Assembly: GCA_963674555.1 (NCBI GenBank)
Contig: OY771429.1
Coordinates: forward strand, 1,054,001-1,118,000
DNA: 64,000 nucleotides
Source of the DNA: JBGMEA01 sp963674555
GTDB taxonomy: Bacteria; Bacillota; Clostridia; Eubacteriales; Anaerofustaceae
Reading direction: 5' to 3'
The notes under the pieces are model-generated. The model ran no database searches and was not told where the DNA came from. It saw only the letters and a list, made by a program, of their open reading frames with translations. A program made the translations under genes and the position numbers. Below, piece by piece: positions 41,229-50,208 of the stretch; positions within the stretch are counted from its first letter, which is position 1; each line of letters begins with the position of its first letter.

Positions 41229-41996
41229 ATGTGGAATAATATTAAGACCGATGAATATGAAGGGATGCTGGCAGAAACGATCACACTGAAAGGATACGGT
41301 GACGATCTTATTCATGCCTATTTTTCCAGACCGCTTGGGAAAGGACCGTTTCCCGGGATCATATTGATCCCGCACATGCCGGGATGGGATGAGTTTTGCC
41401 GCGAAACGGCCCGTCGCTTTACCCAACACGGATATCTTACGATCTGCCCCAATATATTTGAAAGATTCGGACACGGCTTACCTGAAGAGGTCTCATCGAA
41501 AGCCCGAGAAGCCGGCGGATTACCTGATGACAGCGTGATGGGTGATTGCGAAAGCACTCTTGACCATCTTTCAAATTTACCTTACAGTAACGGTAAAGTG
41601 GGCGTCATCGGTATGTGCTCAGGCGGACGCCATGCATTCATGGCAGCATGCAAAGTAAACGGTTTGGATGCCGCTGTAGAATGTTGGGGCGGAAGAGTGG
41701 TAGCATCTGAAGAGAATCTGACGGAAGCGCAACCCGTAGCACCGATCGATTATACATCTGAGTTAAGTTGTCCGCTGTTGGGTATCTTCGGAAATGACGA
41801 TAAATTCCCCAGCCCCGAAGAAGTAGACTTACACGAAGAAGAACTTAAAAAATACGGTAAAGATTATACATTTTATCGTTACGATAATGCCGGACACGGA
41901 TTTTGGTATTACCATACCGACCGATACCGACCCGAACAGACTATGGACTCGTTGGAAAAAGTATTTGATTTCTTTGAGGAACACTTAAGAACTTGA
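41229..41996 (+). CDS. Dienelactone hydrolase-family alpha/beta hydrolase
   Basis: 255 residues. The nucleophile elbow GMCSGG near residue 130 has the Cys typical of dienelactone hydrolases; the acid is likely the Asp in FGNDDKF and the His is in AGHGFW near residue 222. The substrate is unknown; many family members open lactones or cleave esters. AAAGGAGG lies 7 bases before the ATG. The anSME-like gene follows after 62 bases on the same strand. Confidence 0.87.
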   Translation: MWNNIKTDEYEGMLAETITLKGYGDDLIHAYFSRPLGKGPFPGIILIPHMPGWDEFCRETARRFTQHGYLTICPNIFERFGHGLPEEVSSKAREAGGLPDDSVMGDCESTLDHLSNLPYSNGKVGVIGMCSGGRHAFMAACKVNGLDAAVECWGGRVVASEENLTEAQPVAPIDYTSELSCPLLGIFGNDDKFPSPEEVDLHEEELKKYGKDYTFYRYDNAGHGFWYYHTDRYRPEQTMDSLEKVFDFFEEHLRT

Positions 41997-42058
41997 CAAC
42001 AGCACCACACTATAAATTGATCGAGTAACAGATTCATTAATGAGAGGAAGACCGTGAT

Positions 42059-43243
42059 ATGCAGAAATTCGAAATGACTCCGGCATCAACACCGTTTGTT
42101 GTAATGGCAAAACCCGTCGGTTCATTTTGCAACTTAAAATGCGGATATTGCTATTATTTGGAAACCGAACGTTTCGATAACGATCCGGATCGTCTTCGAA
42201 TGTCTGATGATCTGCTTGAAACCTTTATCCGCCAATACATATCAACAAGCCCCGGACCGATCGTATCTTTTACTTGGCATGGCGGTGAACCGACATTGGC
42301 AGGATTGGACTTCTATAAACGAGCGGTCGAATTACAGCAAGAGTATCTACCCGAGGGTTGGAGCTGTTGGAACAATCTTCAAACAAACGGAATGTTGCTT
42401 GACGACGCTTGGTGTTCGTTTTTGGCAGAAGCTCACTTTGATGTCGGATTGAGCATTGACGGCACACGACTCTTACATGACCAAGTTAGAAAAGATCACA
42501 ACGGAAAAGGTACTTATGAGCGCGCAGTCAATGCCGTTCGTCTGCTGCAAGCGCATGGCATCCAACCCGATCTGTTGTGTACGGTAACATCCTCTATCGC
42601 CAAAGAGCCGCTCGCAGTTTATCGCGCGCTCAGAGAACTTAATACGGGGTGGATCCAATTTATCCCGATCGTTAGGCGTACCGAAGACGGACAGATACTT
42701 GACGAAACAGTATCGGGCGAAGCATACGGAGATTTCTTATGCGCCGTTTTCGATGAATGGATACAAAACGATTTAGGAAAATCAGACGTTCAACTGTTCG
42801 CCGAGATCGCAATGGTATTGTCAGGCGGGACTGTAAGCCTATGTTGGATGGCTCCGACCTGCGGGCGGGTATTGATCGTTGAAAAAGACGGTGCTGTCTA
42901 TTCATGCGATCATTTCGTTGATCCCGAACATCGTATTGGAGACATCAAGACAGCATCCTTGAGCACGTTAGTCGACGGACCGGAACAAAATCTTTTCGGC
43001 AACAATAAGCATGACCTTCTTCCGCAAAAGTGCCGTTCTTGTGCATGGCTTGCGTTATGCAACGGAGGTTGTTTAAAAGACCGATTTGATTTCACGGAGA
43101 GTGGGGAACCGGGTTTGAATTGCTTATGTGACGGCTTTGAAAAAATTTTTGCGCATGCCGTACCGCGGCTGCAACAAGTTTTGCAACTCCGAAGAAGCGG
43201 ATCATCCTTTGAAGATATTATGGTCAAAATGCGTTCCGAATAA
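42059..43243 (+). CDS. Anaerobic sulfatase-maturase-type radical SAM / SPASM protein
   Basis: 394 residues. The radical SAM cluster CNLKCGYCYY uses C24, C28 and C31; THGGEPTL-like WHGGEPTLAG follows, and the C-terminal SPASM region has its Cys sets (CGRVLIVEKDGAVYSCDHF, CRSCAWLALCNGGC, CLCDGF). Sequence and length fit anSME enzymes, which oxidise Cys or Ser of sulfatases to formylglycine under anaerobic conditions. No sulfatase gene is in the window, so either the target is elsewhere or this member modifies another protein. GAGAGGA precedes the ATG. Confidence 0.88.
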   Translation: MQKFEMTPASTPFVVMAKPVGSFCNLKCGYCYYLETERFDNDPDRLRMSDDLLETFIRQYISTSPGPIVSFTWHGGEPTLAGLDFYKRAVELQQEYLPEGWSCWNNLQTNGMLLDDAWCSFLAEAHFDVGLSIDGTRLLHDQVRKDHNGKGTYERAVNAVRLLQAHGIQPDLLCTVTSSIAKEPLAVYRALRELNTGWIQFIPIVRRTEDGQILDETVSGEAYGDFLCAVFDEWIQNDLGKSDVQLFAEIAMVLSGGTVSLCWMAPTCGRVLIVEKDGAVYSCDHFVDPEHRIGDIKTASLSTLVDGPEQNLFGNNKHDLLPQKCRSCAWLALCNGGCLKDRFDFTESGEPGLNCLCDGFEKIFAHAVPRLQQVLQLRRSGSSFEDIMVKMRSE

Positions 43244-43419
43244 ATAATATATGCAATTCCGAAACCTAAAGTTTCATATAAATAAAAAGCCCTACATCTG
43301 TTCGGATATGGGTCGTATATACATAGTCGCAACGAGAGCATTGGAATGTTTAACCTCTTGCATGTAATTTACCAAGACTAGTACTTCACCATCTGTTAAT
43401 GAATCCAAGTATATTAAGA

Positions 43420-43908
43420 TTATTTATCAGGTACTTCTACAATATCAATCTTGCTAAATTTAAACATCGTAAGACAAATTGATTGCACAATAATATCAAA
43501 ATTTTGGGGGATATTTACTTCATCTTTTTCATAATAATATCTCCAATCTTTAAAAAGGTTTTTTGACTCATTGAGAACTTCATTAAAAGCATCTTCCTCT
43601 AAACCTGCTGATGACGCAAATGATTTAATGGCTTTTTGATAAATAGCATCTGTTTTGCAGAAAAGCGAAAACAAATTGTGTCCACACTTCTTCGCTTCGA
43701 TTAAATTGATTGAAGATTTCAGAGCCATTTCACAAGCAAACGCACCATTAACAATATAGGGAAAACTGTATATAGCACAATTGCTTATTTTTAAAAGTGA
43801 TATCGCATTTCCTTGCGTAAAATATTTTTGGTGTAAATCTTCAAAAATATTATAGAAACCTAAACTTTCAACAATTGCATTTTCATTGAGTGTACGCTCT
43901 ATTCCCAT
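43420..43908 (-). CDS. Hypothetical protein, HEPN-like helical architecture
   Basis: 162 residues, almost all predicted helix. KKCGHNLFSLF and KNLFKDWRYYYEK resemble the two conserved stretches of HEPN-domain proteins, many of which are RNases or partners of nucleotidyltransferases. A canonical R-x4-H active site is not evident, so it may be inactive or outside the family. It lies 55 bases downstream of the JAB-like gene on the same strand, and the region is AT-rich. Family assignment is tentative. Confidence 0.5.
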   Translation of the reverse strand: MGIERTLNENAIVESLGFYNIFEDLHQKYFTQGNAISLLKISNCAIYSFPYIVNGAFACEMALKSSINLIEAKKCGHNLFSLFCKTDAIYQKAIKSFASSAGLEEDAFNEVLNESKNLFKDWRYYYEKDEVNIPQNFDIIVQSICLTMFKFSKIDIVEVPDK

Positions 43909-43963
43909 TGTTTATTCTACCCTTCCATTTGAACAAAAATCATAGACAAATAAATATAATGTA

Positions 43964-44671
43964 TTACCTAAATATGCCTAATTCTCGATGCAATTTATAA
44001 TCAGACATTTCTGATATACCATTCTCGTTTTTTATTTGCTCTATATTCGAAGTCTCTGGGAAAAAAACATTAGAAAATGCTTGAAAATATTGAAGGAAGC
44101 GACCACGTTCACAAACAAAATCAAGCCAATTCAATCCATTTTCAATCGCTATCAACGAAAGTGATCTCGCACTAATTTTATCTTGTTCACTTGCTAAAAA
44201 ACAAGTTTGATTATTAGGGTTACTATTAGGGTGATTATGAAAACGCATGATAGTTTGGCAACCGTTTTCGTGACAAAAATCGATTAAATCGGATAGTTCA
44301 CAATTAAATGAAACACTCGAATTATTTGCTCCTTTATTTGCCCAAAAAAATGTTACTCTTTTATCTTGCACCATTGCAAGAATAACCCATTCATGCTTTT
44401 TGCTTTTTAATAAATTTGCTGCATAGCTTGGAAAAGAACAAAGATCGATATTTGCGGGATACAACTTTCCTTGTGGTTTCATAGATGATTTAAACGTTTT
44501 ATCCGGAAAAGAATTTGCTGGTCGAAATGAATAATTATATCTAATATATTTGTGTCTTCTTTTTAAAGCAAGTTTCTGCATCTCGATATCATCAAGAGGT
44601 CTTTTATGAGTAGCGAAAAAAAAGAGTTCAACTAATATCCAAATTAAGATAATAACTAAAAAAAATAGCAT
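43964..44671 (-). CDS. Membrane-anchored protein with a RadC/JAB-like metalloprotease-type motif
   Basis: 235 residues: a strongly hydrophobic N-terminal anchor (residues 1-20), a basic linker, then a soluble domain containing RFHNHPNSNPNN near residue 141 followed by SEQD about 16 residues on. H-x-H-P ... S-x-x-D is the JAMM signature of RadC/JAB domains, with a longer than usual spacing between HNHP and SxxD. I see no obvious upstream catalytic Glu beyond those in the ELSDLIDF area. Probable partner of the HEPN-like gene that follows. Substrate and role unknown. Confidence 0.6.
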   Translation of the reverse strand: MLFFLVIILIWILVELFFFATHKRPLDDIEMQKLALKRRHKYIRYNYSFRPANSFPDKTFKSSMKPQGKLYPANIDLCSFPSYAANLLKSKKHEWVILAMVQDKRVTFFWANKGANNSSVSFNCELSDLIDFCHENGCQTIMRFHNHPNSNPNNQTCFLASEQDKISARSLSLIAIENGLNWLDFVCERGRFLQYFQAFSNVFFPETSNIEQIKNENGISEMSDYKLHRELGIFR

Positions 44672-44943
44672 TTAACTCCCTATCCACATCATATTATTTT
44701 ACTAATATAATAATATAAATTTTAAAATAAATAAAGTAATACTATCCATTCAAGTAAATTCGCATAAGTGTCTCACCAATAAAAAAAGACTCCATATCGT
44801 ATTTTGATACAGATCAGATAATGCAACTGAAGTGATCAGGACGTTAATTAATGTTGCATAGAAATTAATAATTGGATGAAATTGAGTAAAAGTATTGTAT
44901 AATATATTTAAAATTTCTCTATAAAACAAAAGGGAGAAACCTT

Positions 44944-45519
44944 ATGGTTAAAAGAAAATATATAACTATTCCTAATATTTTATCTCTCTCACGACTTGTG
45001 CTGCTGCCGATATTGTTTATATTGGTTAATAATAAGCAGGAGATCGCCTTTGTTATTTGCTATGCGATACTGGGCGCAACGGATTGCTTTGACGGTATAA
45101 TAGCAAGAAAATTGAACCAAACAAGCGAATTGGGAAAAAGACTCGACTCAATAGCAGACCTTCCGTTTTATATCTCATCGGCGTATTTTATTGCAAAACT
45201 TCGTCCGGAATATCTTGAACCGAATAAAATCATGTTATACATATTCTTTAGCTATTTAGCGCTATCATTTATCATCTCAGGTGTAAAATTGAAGCAACCC
45301 ATGTTAATGCATACGCTAATGCTTAAGTATTGCGGTGTACTGGTCTATTTCTTGGTAATATTAACACCGCTGGTCAATACAACAATATTTATCTCTGTAA
45401 TATTATTTTTATATTTTATAAGCTTTACCGAAGAAATTATCATCTTTTTGAAATATGATAAAGTTGATCCTGATGCAAAATCATTATGGCACTTGATCCA
45501 AGAAGACAAAAAAAATTAG
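44944..45519 (+). CDS. CDP-alcohol phosphatidyltransferase family enzyme
   Basis: 191-residue integral membrane enzyme of phospholipid synthesis. The full signature D-x2-D-G-x2-A-R-x8-G-x3-D-x3-D is present at residues 47-72 (Asp47, Asp50, Asp68, Asp72), with about five other hydrophobic segments. It transfers a CDP-linked phosphatidyl group to an alcohol; PgsA-type (glycerol-3-phosphate) is likely from size, but the acceptor cannot be read with certainty. AAAGGGAG precedes the ATG. Single gene. Confidence 0.88.
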   Translation: MVKRKYITIPNILSLSRLVLLPILFILVNNKQEIAFVICYAILGATDCFDGIIARKLNQTSELGKRLDSIADLPFYISSAYFIAKLRPEYLEPNKIMLYIFFSYLALSFIISGVKLKQPMLMHTLMLKYCGVLVYFLVILTPLVNTTIFISVILFLYFISFTEEIIIFLKYDKVDPDAKSLWHLIQEDKKN

Positions 45520-45557
45520 CACTCCGAAAAGGATATGCTACGTCGTTAATTAAAAAA

Positions 45558-45634
45558 TGGTCGGAATGAGAGGATTTGAACCTCCGGCCTCTTGGTCCCG
45601 AACCAAGCGCTCTACCAAGCTGAGCCACATCCCG
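45558..45634 (-). tRNA. tRNA-Pro (anticodon CGG)
   Basis: 77 bases on the minus strand including an encoded CCA. Acceptor CGGGATG pairs with CATTCCG (one G-U), D arm GCTC..GAGC, anticodon stem CTTGG/CCAAG with loop TTCGGGA (anticodon CGG), and T arm GGAGG-TTCAAAT-CCTCT. A T-run follows the 3' end. Confidence 0.95.
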
Positions 45635-45809
45635 ACGCTTAACCATTATATATAAAATCTTTAAAAAAATAAAGTATTTTCTTAAAGAAATCCTTGAAAT
45701 AACACTTAGTCATTTATTTACATGCGAGATGTACAATCATTTGCAATCAGACCTCGCTATGCTATAATAAAAAAAATATGCCCCTATCGGCAGAAACGAG
45801 ACATACTGT

Positions 45810-46439
45810 ATGAAATTCCTTGATCGTTTGGAAAGAAAACACCCCAAATGGGGTATCCAAAACTTAATGATGCATATCTCCATTTTGACAGCTATTATTT
45901 TTATTGTTTCGATATTCCGAAGCGATATCCTTTATTATTTATACCTTTCACGAGAAGGAATCTTGAATCTGCAATTATGGAGATTGATCACTTTTGTGCT
46001 GGTACCGCCGACCTATAGTATTATATGGATCATTTTTGCGCTGTATTTTTATTATTTTATCGGAACGGCTTTGGAATCCACATGGGGAACACTGAAATTT
46101 AATGCGTACTATCTGATCAATATGATCGCCACGATCGTCTGCGCGATGATATTCGGCGGAGCTTATATTGGATTATACATAAATCTATCGATGTTCTTGG
46201 CTTTCGCGTATCTGTACCCGAATCAAGAATTTTTACTGTTTTTCATATTACCGATTAAGGTTAAATACCTTGCACTCGTTAATGTCGTCTTTCTGTTCTT
46301 AAATTTCGTTTCCGGAGGTCTGACTACTAAAATTTCGATTATAGCATCGCTCACCGGATTTATCCTATTCTTCGGGAAAGATTTTTATTTAAGGATAAAA
46401 ATGTGGATACGCAGACAAAAATATAAAAACAAATTTTAA
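45810..46439 (+). CDS. Rhomboid-like membrane protein lacking catalytic residues
   Basis: 209 residues with about six hydrophobic segments. LQLWRLITFVLVPP, then a TALESTWGTLKFNAYYL segment, follows the rhomboid core (the W-R motif in loop 1), but the catalytic GxSG is replaced by an INLSMF stretch and the paired His of helix 6 is absent. It therefore looks like an inactive rhomboid (Derlin/iRhom-like pseudo-protease). A terminator overlaps the stop codon. Confidence 0.7.
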   Translation: MKFLDRLERKHPKWGIQNLMMHISILTAIIFIVSIFRSDILYYLYLSREGILNLQLWRLITFVLVPPTYSIIWIIFALYFYYFIGTALESTWGTLKFNAYYLINMIATIVCAMIFGGAYIGLYINLSMFLAFAYLYPNQEFLLFFILPIKVKYLALVNVVFLFLNFVSGGLTTKISIIASLTGFILFFGKDFYLRIKMWIRRQKYKNKF

Positions 46440-46463
46440 AAAGGCTCTTACGAGCCTTTTTTT
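46437..46463. terminator. Bidirectional terminator
   Basis: AAAAAGGCTC / GAGCCTTTTTTT, loop TTAC, between the convergent rhomboid-like and MFS genes. Confidence 0.85.
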
Positions 46464-47682
46464 ATTTTACTGATATCTTTTTTCTTTTTTCACGGGATAG
46501 CATAATCAGCATACCGATAGCGCCGGTCAATGCAAAAACACTGAAAATATCCCAAACTGCCGTGTAAGAAAAAGACAGCAGCAGATATCCCGTAATGATC
46601 GGTGTGATCGCTTCACCGCTACCCGATATCAAATAGAACAACGAATTCATTCTTCCCAAATAGCAAAGCGGTGTTTTGGATGCAATATACGTATTTGAAT
46701 ACACCGCTATCAATACTTCGCCTATCGTTAAGACATAGACTGCTAAGAAAAAATATGCGAACGATCCGTTGATCGCAAAGATCAAAGATGCACCTGTGTA
46801 TAAAAAACCGCCTAAAACGATCGTTGTAAGGACATGCATTTTGTTCGTTAGATTTGTTAGCAATGGTGTAAAGATAACCACAACGATAGCATTGAAGCTG
46901 ACCAATATACTGAAAAGTCGAACACCGTTTTCCAAAAAAAGATCGGCAAGTTGCATCGGTAACATAAAATACCACTGGTTATACGTCATATTGTAGATCA
47001 ATATCAAAAACGAAAAAACCAATACTCCTATGTTTGCACGCAAAAACGGAAATATCGAGCTACTTATCGATACTTTCTCTTCTACGATCTCGTCCTCACG
47101 GAATGAATTGCTTTTAACGAACAGAACGATCAATAAAACACTGATAAAAGTCGTAGCTGCATCTATCATAAACATTAGGGATAGATGATTCGTAAAAAGC
47201 AAAGCGCCCAGCATCGGACCTACCGCATAACCGACATTGTAACCCATATACATAAGTGAATAGGCTTTTTTCAAATCGCGCTTTTCACTCACTTGTGCAA
47301 TGATCTTATTGAAAGCGGGATATGTAACAACATACAAATCAGCGGCAATGATCAATAGTATACCCATCAATAGGGAAGGTTGCATAAATGCGCAAATAAT
47401 ATACACCAAAGCACCCAATATACTAAAAAAAACGATCATGTTCTTACTGTTGAATTTGTCAGCCAATTTTCCGCCTATAATGGTAAAAGGCGCGTGTGAT
47501 GCGGTATAGATCGTAATAAAGATGCCTGTCTGCGTTTGTGTCAATCCGATTTTTTGTGTGGCTATCAACGTTAAAAGCGGAAAAATAAAACCGCCGATAC
47601 ATGTGATAACGCGTGATATAAATAAAATATAAAGTTCTGCTGTCAGACCTTTGTAAACTTTGAAAATGTTGATATGTTTCAT
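46462..47682 (-). CDS. MFS transporter (drug-efflux type)
   Basis: 406 residues and 12 helices. GGKLADKFNSKN between helices 2 and 3 is the MFS motif A, and VGYAVGPMLGALLF near residue 145 resembles motif C of proton-driven exporters. It ends a long same-strand gene block behind the PHP phosphatase with a 39-base gap. GAGG lies before the ATG. Substrate unknown. Confidence 0.87.
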   Translation of the reverse strand: MKHINIFKVYKGLTAELYILFISRVITCIGGFIFPLLTLIATQKIGLTQTQTGIFITIYTASHAPFTIIGGKLADKFNSKNMIVFFSILGALVYIICAFMQPSLLMGILLIIAADLYVVTYPAFNKIIAQVSEKRDLKKAYSLMYMGYNVGYAVGPMLGALLFTNHLSLMFMIDAATTFISVLLIVLFVKSNSFREDEIVEEKVSISSSIFPFLRANIGVLVFSFLILIYNMTYNQWYFMLPMQLADLFLENGVRLFSILVSFNAIVVVIFTPLLTNLTNKMHVLTTIVLGGFLYTGASLIFAINGSFAYFFLAVYVLTIGEVLIAVYSNTYIASKTPLCYLGRMNSLFYLISGSGEAITPIITGYLLLSFSYTAVWDIFSVFALTGAIGMLIMLSREKRKKISVK

Positions 47683-47721
47683 GTGTTTTACCTCATGGAA
47701 GCACCGAAATGCTTCATTCAG

Positions 47722-48570
47722 TTAAAACATTTCGATATCTGCCTCTTTCCAATTATTGTCGTTGTAATAATACAGGCTTTTGTAACCTGCTTTTTTCAAT
47801 AGATTTAAAGAATCATTATAATATCCGTCAACCATAGGGACACTGTGTGAATCGAGCCCGATCGTCATTTTGACATTGTTTTCTTTCAATATGCGTAAAA
47901 ACTGCGCAGACGGGTAGTATATATTATTTTTATAACGATATGCGCCCCCGCCGTTCACTTCCGTGATCAGCCCAAGTTGCGCAATCAGTTTCGCTAAATT
48001 TTCTTGCAAGGTAATATACCATGCTTGCGATTCATCGCAGTATTTAGCCTGGGGATCGTTTTTACGAATAATATCGATATGCCCCAATAAATCAGGTTTT
48101 AATTCATTGGTCATTTCGGTATACGTTCCAAAATAATCCGTCACCATAGCTTGTGCGTCACCTTGGTAGCCTTTTTGAAGACATTCTTCATATAATTCAA
48201 CGGGTCCGTCGATCAAATAATCGACTCCGTCAGGAGACAAAACATGCACGGATCCCACGGTAAAGTCGATCATAGGCGCAACGATCTCGTATTTTGAATC
48301 ACGGGTGTTTTTACCTTTATACCAATCTGCTTCGATGCCGGTAATGATCTGCATCTTTCCTTGATACATTTCTTTAAGTCTATTGATATCATCTGTATAT
48401 TTTTTATAATCTTCTGGATCGACCGTGCCTTTTGCGTAATCTGAACTATATACATGATCCGTGAACGCAAAATGCGTGTAGCCCGCATCATATGCAGCTT
48501 GTGCTATCGCATCCGGTGTATCGATGCCGTCCGAATAATTTGTGTGATTGTGATAAGATACTTTTAACAT
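47722..48570 (-). CDS. PHP-domain phosphatase (HisK/histidinol-phosphatase type)
   Basis: 282 residues. The PHP metal motifs are present: SYHNHTNYSDG at the N-terminus, FTDHVYSSD, ITGIEADW, VGSVHVL, LLGHIDII and a late GLDSHS. Histidinol-phosphatase or a related phosphoesterase is likely; no other his genes lie nearby, so another phosphate ester is possible. AAAGGAGG precedes the ATG. Confidence 0.85.
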   Translation of the reverse strand: MLKVSYHNHTNYSDGIDTPDAIAQAAYDAGYTHFAFTDHVYSSDYAKGTVDPEDYKKYTDDINRLKEMYQGKMQIITGIEADWYKGKNTRDSKYEIVAPMIDFTVGSVHVLSPDGVDYLIDGPVELYEECLQKGYQGDAQAMVTDYFGTYTEMTNELKPDLLGHIDIIRKNDPQAKYCDESQAWYITLQENLAKLIAQLGLITEVNGGGAYRYKNNIYYPSAQFLRILKENNVKMTIGLDSHSVPMVDGYYNDSLNLLKKAGYKSLYYYNDNNWKEADIEMF

Positions 48571-48602
48571 GTTAACCTCCTTTACTTATTTTTATATATT
48601 AA

Positions 48603-49154
48603 TTATTTGTAATTATCATTGATCTTTACATATCTTAAATGATTTTCCCAAACCCCATTTACTTCCATAAACTCCTTACTCTCACATTCAAGCGTAAAAC
48701 CCAAACGTTCCGCAACACGGATAGAGTTGATATTACGCGGTAAGATATTAATCTCGATCCTATGGATCTTGATCTTATCAAACATAAATTGCAGAACTCT
48801 TGTAAGCGCTTCATGCATATAGCCTTGTCCAACATGCTCTTCGCCTAATTTATATCCGATCATGCAATTTGATAAATTACCAAGGTGGATACCGAACACG
48901 GCTATTTTTCCGATCAGTATGTTTTCATCGCGCAGATAGATCCAAAAATATAAGCCGTTAAATGCCCGTCTTTCTTTTTTTTCGGCACGAATTAAAAACT
49001 TATAATAACTTTTCGTATGATCTTTTTCGGAAGTCTTCGCTTCCCAAGGTCTCCAAAACTCCTTGTTTTTTTCATGAAAACCGTAAAGATCATCTAACAT
49101 TTTTTTATCTGAAGTTTTTAAGATCAATCGATCGGTATCCAGAACAATATTCAT
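48603..49154 (-). CDS. GNAT acetyltransferase, RimJ/RimL type
   Basis: 183 residues. The N-terminal DTDRLILKTS, the acetyl-CoA motif EEHVGQGYMHEALTRVLQF and the C-terminal LPRNINSIRVAERLGF segment are typical of ribosomal-protein-type N-acetyltransferases. Its ATG overlaps the stop of holA (ATGA), so it is translationally coupled. Target unknown. Confidence 0.87.
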   Translation of the reverse strand: MNIVLDTDRLILKTSDKKMLDDLYGFHEKNKEFWRPWEAKTSEKDHTKSYYKFLIRAEKKERRAFNGLYFWIYLRDENILIGKIAVFGIHLGNLSNCMIGYKLGEEHVGQGYMHEALTRVLQFMFDKIKIHRIEINILPRNINSIRVAERLGFTLECESKEFMEVNGVWENHLRYVKINDNYK

Positions 49155-50200
49155 TCTACACCTCTCGCAAGCAAGAATTTCTTTGTTCCTATATCTTCGA
49201 TCAAAAGCGCTAAAGCTTCCTCAGACCCCAATAAACCCGTTTTTAATTTAACATCGATCTGATTCAGTACCAACAGCGCATTCTTTGCATCCAAAACGGA
49301 AAAACGTTTGCCGATCGCGATCGCTTTTTTTACAGCATAAGGATGAATAGAACATTGTTTGGCGATAGATGCCTCACTCTTTCCTTCAGCCGATAACGAT
49401 TGGCAAATACAAATGTTCCTGGCATTTCTGGCTATAGACGCAATAATGATTTGCGGCACTACTTTATTGTACGTCAAATGATACATTTGCTCGTACGCAC
49501 TGTTTAGATTACCAGAAAACAGATCATCTATCAAGCGGAAAATGTCTTTATCGATATTATTTGATGACACTTTATCAACCGTGTCCAAAACGATCGTTTG
49601 TTTCTTATCGTGATACTGGACCAATTTATCGATCTCATTGACATAAAACCCCAGATCGATCTCGCTGTCTTTATCAAAATAGTCGCCTGATTCCATCAAA
49701 GCAATAAGCGCATCTCGCTCGATCTTAAAGCCATATTTCGCGAATCTGTTTTGGATCCATTTTGAAAGTTGGTCTCGTTTCATTTTATCGCACGTGACGA
49801 TCTTTCCGTATTGATCGAATGCTTTATATAAACGCGAATTTTTTTTAATGCTATCCGTCTTAACGATCAATGTAGTGGTTTCAGAACAATCTTGCGCATA
49901 GGATATCAGTATATCACATAATTCCGAATAAGTGGTAATATTTTTATCGCGTATAACTACTAAACGTTTTTGCGCCATTACGGGCAAGGTATAACATACG
50001 GAAATTACCTCAGAAGGATCAACATATTTCGCTTCAAAATCATATATATTTAACTCTTTAAAATCGCCTTCGATTTTTTGCTTGATCAAATTGATATATG
50101 AATTAGCGATATAGGTATCCTTCGCGATAAAAAGATACAACGGTGTCAAAATATTCTTTTTTAATTCACTGTTTAATTTTGCACTGTCCATATAGATCAC
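49151..50200 (-). CDS. holA: DNA polymerase III subunit delta
   Basis: 349 residues, the usual length of HolA, the clamp-loader subunit that opens the beta sliding clamp. An N-terminal P-loop-like ATPase fold without a Walker A (PLYLFIAKDTYIANSYIN start), the ALIALMESG region, DVDK-like TVDKVSSNNIDKDIFRLIDDL and a C-terminal helical domain match the family. It follows comEC by 8 bases, the common arrangement in Bacillota. Start is the GTG at 50200 or the ATG at 50191; ribosome sites do not decide clearly. Confidence 0.9.
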   Translation of the reverse strand: MIYMDSAKLNSELKKNILTPLYLFIAKDTYIANSYINLIKQKIEGDFKELNIYDFEAKYVDPSEVISVCYTLPVMAQKRLVVIRDKNITTYSELCDILISYAQDCSETTTLIVKTDSIKKNSRLYKAFDQYGKIVTCDKMKRDQLSKWIQNRFAKYGFKIERDALIALMESGDYFDKDSEIDLGFYVNEIDKLVQYHDKKQTIVLDTVDKVSSNNIDKDIFRLIDDLFSGNLNSAYEQMYHLTYNKVVPQIIIASIARNARNICICQSLSAEGKSEASIAKQCSIHPYAVKKAIAIGKRFSVLDAKNALLVLNQIDVKLKTGLLGSEEALALLIEDIGTKKFLLARGVE

Positions 50201-50208
50201 ACATCCCG

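Noticed and set aside
42910..43341. 143-codon minus-strand ORF opposite the radical SAM gene
   Set aside because: Shadow of the SPASM region; the plus strand carries the cysteine motifs.
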